DNA of 64,000 bases from Actinomycetota bacterium. GTDB lineage: Bacteria > Actinomycetota > Acidimicrobiia > Acidimicrobiales > Microtrichaceae. Under the pieces are notes generated by a model. It saw nothing but the letters and a program-made list of their open reading frames with translations. It did no database searches and had not been told where the DNA came from. The position numbers and the translations under genes were made by a program. Position 1 is the first letter of the stretch; every line of letters begins with the position of its first letter. The DNA lies in contig VGBZ01000010.1 in assembly GCA_016870275.1 (NCBI GenBank), positions 21,290-85,289 of the forward strand, in the 5' to 3' direction. Positions 59,062-64,000 of this stretch are shown one piece after another.

Positions 59062-60714
59062 ATGGGTGAGCAGGTCGATCTCCTCTCGTGGGGCGGGTCC
59101 CCGGAGGAGTGGAGCGGAGGGGCGAGCGCGACGCTCGACCCGGACGTCCGCGTCGCGGCGCGGGAACTCGGGGAGCACGCCGGTCGGACCGACGCGCCGT
59201 GGCTGCTCCTCTGGGATCACGCCCTCGGGCGCCCCGATGCCGAGGTGGTCGGATCACTGACGTCGGGTCGTGCCGATGCGTGGCACGCCGGGCTGCTGCT
59301 CGGCACGGGCGGCCTCCCCGAGGAGCACGACTACATCCATCCGATCTGGCCGCTCAGCCTGGATGCGCCGCCGGACCTCGAGGCCGTGTCGTGGCGGATC
59401 TCGCTCGATGCGCTGCTCGTGCGGACGGAGGTCGTCCGGGTGCTCGGTTCGCTCGACGGCGCGTTCGAGGGCCGCACCGGTGCCGGCCTCGAGTTCGGCC
59501 GCCGCCTGATCGACCGCGGCGCGGTGGTGTTCCACACGCCTCGCCTCCTCGGACCGGTCCGACGCCCGGTGGCGCCGTTGAGCGAGCACGACCGGTTCGT
59601 GTTCCTGCGTCGGGTCTTCGGTCGGAAGTGGGTCCGCTACGCCGGTGCCCGACGCAGCGCCGCCCACCTGCACCCCCTGTCGGTCCGCAGGGCGCTCGAG
59701 TCCTCCGCGGCCGCCTGTGCCGCGACGCCCCGCCCGCCCGGTGATCCCGACGTCGTCCTCGAGCGGCCGGCGGTGGCACTGCCGAAGGATCCGTCGGTCA
59801 CGGTCGTCCTCCCGACGCTCGGCCGCTACGAGCTCCTCCGTCCGGTGCTCGACCAGCTGCGCATCCAGACGGTGCCGGCGCTCGAGGTCCTCGTCGTGGA
59901 CCAGAACGACCCGGACCGGCGGGAACTGGACCTGTACGCCGACTACGCCGACATCCGCCTCCGGCCGATCCTCCAGGACGTCCGCGGTCAGTGGATCGCC
60001 CGGAACGCCGCCGTGCTCGAGTCGCGGGGCGACTGGCTGGCGTTCATCGACGACGACTCCGAGGTGGGCCCCGACTTCATCGAGACGCACCTCGAGGGGA
60101 TCCACCGTTACGACGCCGACCTCTCGACCGGTGCGTCGCTGGCGGTGATCGGCGCGCCGGTCCCGGACAACTACGCGTTCTTCAGGGTGGCCGACCAGTG
60201 GGACTCCGGGAACGGGATGTGCCACCGGGACCTCTTCGCCCGGTTCGGGCTGTTCGACCAGCAGTTCGACCGTCAGCGTCGGGGTGACGCCGAGTTCGGT
60301 CTCCGGGTGCAGCAGGGCGGTGGGCTCGTCGTCCACAACCCGCACGCCATCCGCGTCCACCTGAAGGCCCAGGAGGGCGGGTTGCGCACGTTCGGGTCCC
60401 TCGACGGGTTCCGCCACCGGGACCGGACCTCGCCGCTCCCGTTGCCGTCGATGGTGTACTACACGAAGCGCTACCACAGCCCCCGACAGGTTCGGGAGGA
60501 CCTGTTCATCGGGCTCTCCCAGGCGATCGTCCCCTACGAGTTGAAGCGTCGGGCCACACCGGCGCAGTGGGCCCGGTTCGTCCTGGGCGAGGTGCGCCAC
60601 GTCCCCTCGACGGTGCGACGGGTCCGGGCATCGCTCGACATCGCCGACGAGATGGTCGCCGCCGGTCCGGAGATCCCCGAGCTCGGCGACGAGCCGGTGC
60701 TGCACCGGGACTGA
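59062..60714 (+). CDS. GT2-family glycosyltransferase with N-terminal extension
   Basis: The 550-aa protein starts at ATG 59062 with AGGTGA upstream. The GT2 domain lies at about 246-480: VTVVLPTLGRYELL, VLVVDQNDPDRR and FIDDDSEVGPDF, with GNGMCHRDLFARFG further on. The first ~240 residues look like a degenerate second glycosyltransferase domain (SWRISLDALLVRTEVVRVLG and GAGLEFGRRLIDRGAVV), and may bind the acceptor. It is the first of four rightward genes with overlapping or nearly overlapping junctions. Confidence 0.85.
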   Translation: MGEQVDLLSWGGSPEEWSGGASATLDPDVRVAARELGEHAGRTDAPWLLLWDHALGRPDAEVVGSLTSGRADAWHAGLLLGTGGLPEEHDYIHPIWPLSLDAPPDLEAVSWRISLDALLVRTEVVRVLGSLDGAFEGRTGAGLEFGRRLIDRGAVVFHTPRLLGPVRRPVAPLSEHDRFVFLRRVFGRKWVRYAGARRSAAHLHPLSVRRALESSAAACAATPRPPGDPDVVLERPAVALPKDPSVTVVLPTLGRYELLRPVLDQLRIQTVPALEVLVVDQNDPDRRELDLYADYADIRLRPILQDVRGQWIARNAAVLESRGDWLAFIDDDSEVGPDFIETHLEGIHRYDADLSTGASLAVIGAPVPDNYAFFRVADQWDSGNGMCHRDLFARFGLFDQQFDRQRRGDAEFGLRVQQGGGLVVHNPHAIRVHLKAQEGGLRTFGSLDGFRHRDRTSPLPLPSMVYYTKRYHSPRQVREDLFIGLSQAIVPYELKRRATPAQWARFVLGEVRHVPSTVRRVRASLDIADEMVAAGPEIPELGDEPVLHRD

Positions 60715-60715
60715 C

Positions 60716-61909
60716 GTGAAGCTCGCGGTCATCGGCGACACCCAGCACTACCGGGACGAACAGGGTCGCCTGTGCGCGCTCGAACCGGTGGTGAACCAGC
60801 TCGACCGTTGGGCCGAGCTCTTCGACGAGGTCGTCCTGTGCGCGCCGCTCGACCCCGGTCCACCTCCTGCCGGCTTCGCCCCCTACGGCGCCGCGAACGT
60901 CCGGATCGAACCGCTCCGGAAGGCCGGCGGCAACACGGCCCTGGCCAAGCTCGGCCTGCTGCCCCGGTTGGTGCCCTGGGCCGTCGCCACGCGGCGGGTG
61001 GCCCGGCAGGTCGACGCCGTCCACCTGCGCTGCCCGTGCAACATCGGGATGGTCGCGATCTTCTCGACCTGGAAGGCCGTCCGCTACCGCTACGCGCTCT
61101 ACGCCGGTGTCTGGCACAGCTACGTCGGCGAACCCAGGTTCTTCGGCGCCCAGCGCCGGCTCCTCGGCAGCCGGTTCTTCGGCGGGCCCGTGAGCGTCTA
61201 CGCGGCCGCGGACCCGGAGCACCCGCACCTGGTCCCGTTCTTCAGCCCGTCCTACTCCGATCGTGACTGGGAGGCCGCCGCACCGGGGGCCGACGCCACG
61301 GTCGGGAGGATCGAGGACGACGCGTTCCGGGGCCCGTGGGACCTGGTCACGGTCGGGCGACTGACGGTCAACAAGAACCAGGAGACGGTGGTGCGGGCCG
61401 CCGCCGAGCTGGTCCGCCGTGGCCTCGACGTCCGCTTGGGCGTCTATGGCGACGGCCCCGAACGGCCGCGGCTCGAGGCGCTGGCCACCGAACTCGGGGC
61501 CGGCGAGCAGATCACGTTCCACGGATCCGTCGGACACCCCGAGGTCATGGCGGCGTTCGCCGCCGCCGACCTGAACCTCCTGTCGACCCGGCAGGAGGGC
61601 TACGGCAAGGTCCTGCTCGAGGGCATGGTCCACAGCGCGGTCCCCGTGTTCTCCAGGAGTCCGGTGGCCGACGAGATCGCCGGTGGAGGTGACCGCGGTG
61701 TTGTCGTGGACGCCGACGACTGGGCGGCGATGGCCGACGAGGTCGAGGCGCTGATCGTCGATCGGCCGCGATGGGCCGCCATGGCCCGTGCCGCCCGGAT
61801 CTTCTCGGGCACGGTGACCCTGGAGACGTTCCAGCAGCGGGTCTGCTCCATGCTCGAGTCCCAGTGGGGCGTCCGGCTGCCCGACCCCGACGCGCCGGCG
61901 GGCTCGTGA
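60716..61909 (+). CDS. GT4-family glycosyltransferase 3
   Basis: The 397-aa protein starts at GTG 60716, 1 nt after the previous stop. The GT4 features are LVTVGRLTVNKNQETVV, YGDGPERPRLE, ITFHGSVGHPEVMAAFAAADLNLLSTRQEGYGKVLLEGMV. It overlaps the next gene by 4 nt. Expected role: transfer of one sugar to the growing lipid-linked chain. Confidence 0.9.
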   Translation: MKLAVIGDTQHYRDEQGRLCALEPVVNQLDRWAELFDEVVLCAPLDPGPPPAGFAPYGAANVRIEPLRKAGGNTALAKLGLLPRLVPWAVATRRVARQVDAVHLRCPCNIGMVAIFSTWKAVRYRYALYAGVWHSYVGEPRFFGAQRRLLGSRFFGGPVSVYAAADPEHPHLVPFFSPSYSDRDWEAAAPGADATVGRIEDDAFRGPWDLVTVGRLTVNKNQETVVRAAAELVRRGLDVRLGVYGDGPERPRLEALATELGAGEQITFHGSVGHPEVMAAFAAADLNLLSTRQEGYGKVLLEGMVHSAVPVFSRSPVADEIAGGGDRGVVVDADDWAAMADEVEALIVDRPRWAAMARAARIFSGTVTLETFQQRVCSMLESQWGVRLPDPDAPAGS

Positions 61910-63192
61910 TCCGCTCGGTCCTGCTCGTCACCCAGTACTATCCACCCGAGCGCGGGGCGGCGCAGGTGCGACTCGGTGCCATCGTCCGTGAACTCCGGCG
62001 CCGCGACCTCGAGGTCGAGGTGCTCACGACCCTCCCGAACTACCCGACCGGTCGGATCTTCCCGGGGTGGCGCCAGCGGCTCCTGCAGTACCGCGACGAG
62101 GACGGGGTCCGGGTTGGCAGGGTGTGGGTCTACGCGGCCATGGGCAGCGGCCCGGCCCGCATGGTCAACTACCTCTCCTTCGGGCTGACCTCGGTGCTCG
62201 GTGTCCTGCGCGCCGGACCCGCCGACTGGACCGTGGTCGAGTACCCGACCCTCTTCGGCGCGCTGCCGGCCGTGCTCCTGTCACGGCTGCGGCGTCGGAG
62301 GGTGGCGCTCCTCGTCGCCGACCTCTGGGTGGACTCGATCGTCGAGGTCGGTGCCGCCGGCGATGGTGCCCTCGTCTCGGTCCTGCGGCGGGTGGAGCGC
62401 TGGATGCTCCGTTCGGCGGACCGGGTCACGGCGGTCACCGAGGGGGTGCGCGACGCGCTCGTCGCCAAGGGAGTGCGTCCCGATCGACTGGCCTGGCTCC
62501 CGAACGGCGCCGACACCGAGCTGTTCTCCCCGGGCCCCGAGGACCCCGCACTGCGATCGCGCTTCGGACTCCGCGACGACTCCGACGTCGTCCTCTACGC
62601 CGGCACCCACGGCTACGTCCATGGTCTGGAGGTTGTCCTCGACGCCGCCGAGGTGCTGGGCGACCGCCCCGTCGAGTTCCTGCTGGTGGGGAGCGGGTCG
62701 GAGAAGCCGCGCCTGGTCGCCGAGGCGGCGGCGCGGGGCCTCACGAACGTGGTGTTCGCCGATCCGGTCGACCCGGAGACCGTGGCCGAGCTCCTCCGCA
62801 CCGCCCGGATCTCGCTGGCGACGGTGCGCGAAGGGGACCTGTACCGCACCATCCGGTCGGCCAAGATGTTGCCCGCCATGGCCGCTGCGGTGCCCGTCGT
62901 CTACAGCGCCGACGACGAGGGTTCGCGCATCGTCCGACGCGAGGGGGCCGGCATCGTCACGCCGCCGGGCGACGGGGCCGCACTGGCCGATGCGGTCGCC
63001 TCGCTCCTCGACGACCCGGACCGGGCGGCCGCCCTGGGCGCCGCCGGGCGGGCCTGGGTGGAGTCCGAGGCGAGCTGGCGGCGACTCGTCGGCGACTGGT
63101 TGGCCGAGCTCGACCCGGCGGCGACAGCGCCCGCGGGGCCGTCGGCCGCCCGGTCGGTGGGGTCGTCCGGAGCCGGGGGTCGGTCGTCGTGA
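61906..63192 (+). CDS. GT4-family glycosyltransferase 4 (WcaI/WbuB-like)
   Basis: The protein is 428 aa from GTG 61906, in a GTGA overlap. LVTQYYPPERGAAQVRLGAI at the N-terminus and VLTTLPNYPTGRIFPGWR are typical of WbuB/WcaI-type N-acetylfucosamine or fucosyl transferases. The GT4 domain includes VLYAGTHGYVHGL and ARISLATVREGDLYRTIRSAKMLPAMAAAVPVVYSADDEG. A Pro/Ala/Ser-rich tail of about 25 residues ends the protein, which may be dispensable. It overlaps the next start by 4 nt. Confidence 0.9.
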   Translation: MIRSVLLVTQYYPPERGAAQVRLGAIVRELRRRDLEVEVLTTLPNYPTGRIFPGWRQRLLQYRDEDGVRVGRVWVYAAMGSGPARMVNYLSFGLTSVLGVLRAGPADWTVVEYPTLFGALPAVLLSRLRRRRVALLVADLWVDSIVEVGAAGDGALVSVLRRVERWMLRSADRVTAVTEGVRDALVAKGVRPDRLAWLPNGADTELFSPGPEDPALRSRFGLRDDSDVVLYAGTHGYVHGLEVVLDAAEVLGDRPVEFLLVGSGSEKPRLVAEAAARGLTNVVFADPVDPETVAELLRTARISLATVREGDLYRTIRSAKMLPAMAAAVPVVYSADDEGSRIVRREGAGIVTPPGDGAALADAVASLLDDPDRAAALGAAGRAWVESEASWRRLVGDWLAELDPAATAPAGPSAARSVGSSGAGGRSS

Positions 63193-64000
63193 ACCGTCAG
63201 GACCTCTACCGACGCCTGCCGCTCCCGGCGCAGCAGGCCATGGCGGCGGCCTACGGCGTCGTCCAGCTCCCGATCCGCCACGGCGGACGGTTCCGGTCCG
63301 ACGTCCGGGACCTCGACGCCCGACAGTGGTGGTCGCCGGACCGCCTGCAGCGGGACCAGGACCAGCGCGTCCGCGCGATGGTCCTGTGGTGCGCCCACCG
63401 GGTGCCCCACTACCGGGATCTGTTCGCCGAGCTGGGACTCGACGCCTCGGACGTGCGCACCGCAGCCGACCTGGCGCAACTCCCCATGCTCGACAAGGAG
63501 ACGGTCCGGGCGGACCCCGAGCGGTTCCTGCCCGATCTGCCCCGGCCGAAGCTCGTGGCGCAGACGACCGGTGGCACGACGGGAACGCCGCTCGCGTACT
63601 GGGCGACCAAGGATGCCGTTCGGTTCAACTACGCCACCTACGAGAGCCGCACCCGGGCCTGGTCGGGGGTCCGATTCGGTGACCGCATGGCGTCGTTCCA
63701 CGGTCAGCCGATCGTCCCCGCCGGTCAGGAGCGAGGTCCGTTCTGGCGCCGCAACCCGGCGTTCAACCAGCTCTACTGCTCGGTGTACCACCTGAGCGAC
63801 GCCAACCTGCCGGCGTACCTCGACGCCCTGGCCGCCTTCCGGCCGGTGGTGCTCGCCGGCTACACCTCGGCGATCCACCGGCTCGCCCAGTACGTCCTGC
63901 GGGTGGGCGACACGGACCGCATCCGGCCCCGGGCCGTGATCGTCAGCTCCGAGACCCTGCTCCCGGCGGCCCGCGCCGACATCGAGGCGGCGTTCGGCTG
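63189..64000 (+). CDS. CapK/phenylacetate-CoA-ligase-like adenylate-forming protein (3' end missing)
   Basis: The gene starts at GTG 63189 (GTGA overlap) and runs off the window after about 270 residues. LWCAHRVPHYRDLFAELGLD and LAQLPMLDKETVRADPERFL are followed by the AMP-binding loop TTGGTTGTPLAYW. This matches CapK-like proteins, relatives of phenylacetate-CoA ligase found in capsule loci. Their role is uncertain; some may activate a carboxylate for glycan modification. The C-terminal domain is not visible. Confidence 0.86.
   Translation, partial: MNRQDLYRRLPLPAQQAMAAAYGVVQLPIRHGGRFRSDVRDLDARQWWSPDRLQRDQDQRVRAMVLWCAHRVPHYRDLFAELGLDASDVRTAADLAQLPMLDKETVRADPERFLPDLPRPKLVAQTTGGTTGTPLAYWATKDAVRFNYATYESRTRAWSGVRFGDRMASFHGQPIVPAGQERGPFWRRNPAFNQLYCSVYHLSDANLPAYLDALAAFRPVVLAGYTSAIHRLAQYVLRVGDTDRIRPRAVIVSSETLLPAARADIEAAFG

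Overview
The window is about 64 kb of high-GC DNA from what looks like an actinobacterium. The signs are very G/C-rich third codon positions in the flanks, many GTG and some TTG starts, frequent 4-nt GTGA/ATGA stop-start overlaps, and at least one predicted leaderless start. A member of the Acidimicrobiia is my guess, not something the sequence proves. Almost everything belongs to one very large surface-polysaccharide or glycolipid locus. I found no rRNA, tRNA, CRISPR array or intact insertion sequence. Both end genes are truncated by the window.

Layout. (a) 1-24.5 kb, very high GC: a NeuB fused to a TIM-barrel isomerase-like domain plus a NeuA-type CMP-sugar synthetase; an O-antigen ligase; two N-twitch radical SAM proteins in tandem; a large GT-C-like membrane protein; carbamoyltransferase 1 divergent from SGNH hydrolase 1; and a long leftward array containing a methyltransferase, a 56-aa DUF5989-like membrane peptide, a third N-twitch radical SAM protein, a UbiA prenyltransferase-glycosyltransferase fusion, an asparagine-synthetase-like amidotransferase, a GT2 and a GNAT-like acyltransferase. 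A PhyH-type dioxygenase and a stand-alone ketosynthase close this part. (b) About 24.5-54.2 kb, visibly lower GC: a cupin-YCII fusion, a flavin monooxygenase, an acyl-CoA ligase, two DegT/DnrJ aminotransferases, five more PhyH-type dioxygenases (three in an overlapping tandem), SGNH hydrolase 2, carbamoyltransferase 2 and a second DUF5989-like peptide, a Wzm/Wzt-type ABC exporter, a GT2, a GMC oxidoreductase, two methyltransferases, two lipoproteins and several membrane proteins. (c) 54.2-64 kb, very high GC again: a Wzz/BY-kinase chain-length regulator, six glycosyltransferases (the first, at 53.4-54.6 kb, lies across the GC step) and the start of a CapK/phenylacetate-CoA-ligase-like gene.

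How it may work together (inference): CMP-activated nonulosonic acid and aminosugars are made by NeuB/NeuA and DegT enzymes and assembled by the glycosyltransferases. The sugars are decorated by amidation (AsnB-like), carbamoylation, methylation, acylation, dioxygenase oxidation and possibly radical SAM chemistry. The product is exported or ligated through two routes: O-antigen ligase with Wzz/BY-kinase, and Wzm/Wzt. The lower-GC middle looks like a cassette inserted or exchanged inside an older locus. The most unusual points are the two copies of a carbamoyltransferase-SGNH-DUF5989 set, the three N-twitch radical SAM enzymes (one coupled to the UbiA-GT fusion), and the dioxygenase expansion, which includes one member with an altered metal-binding motif.
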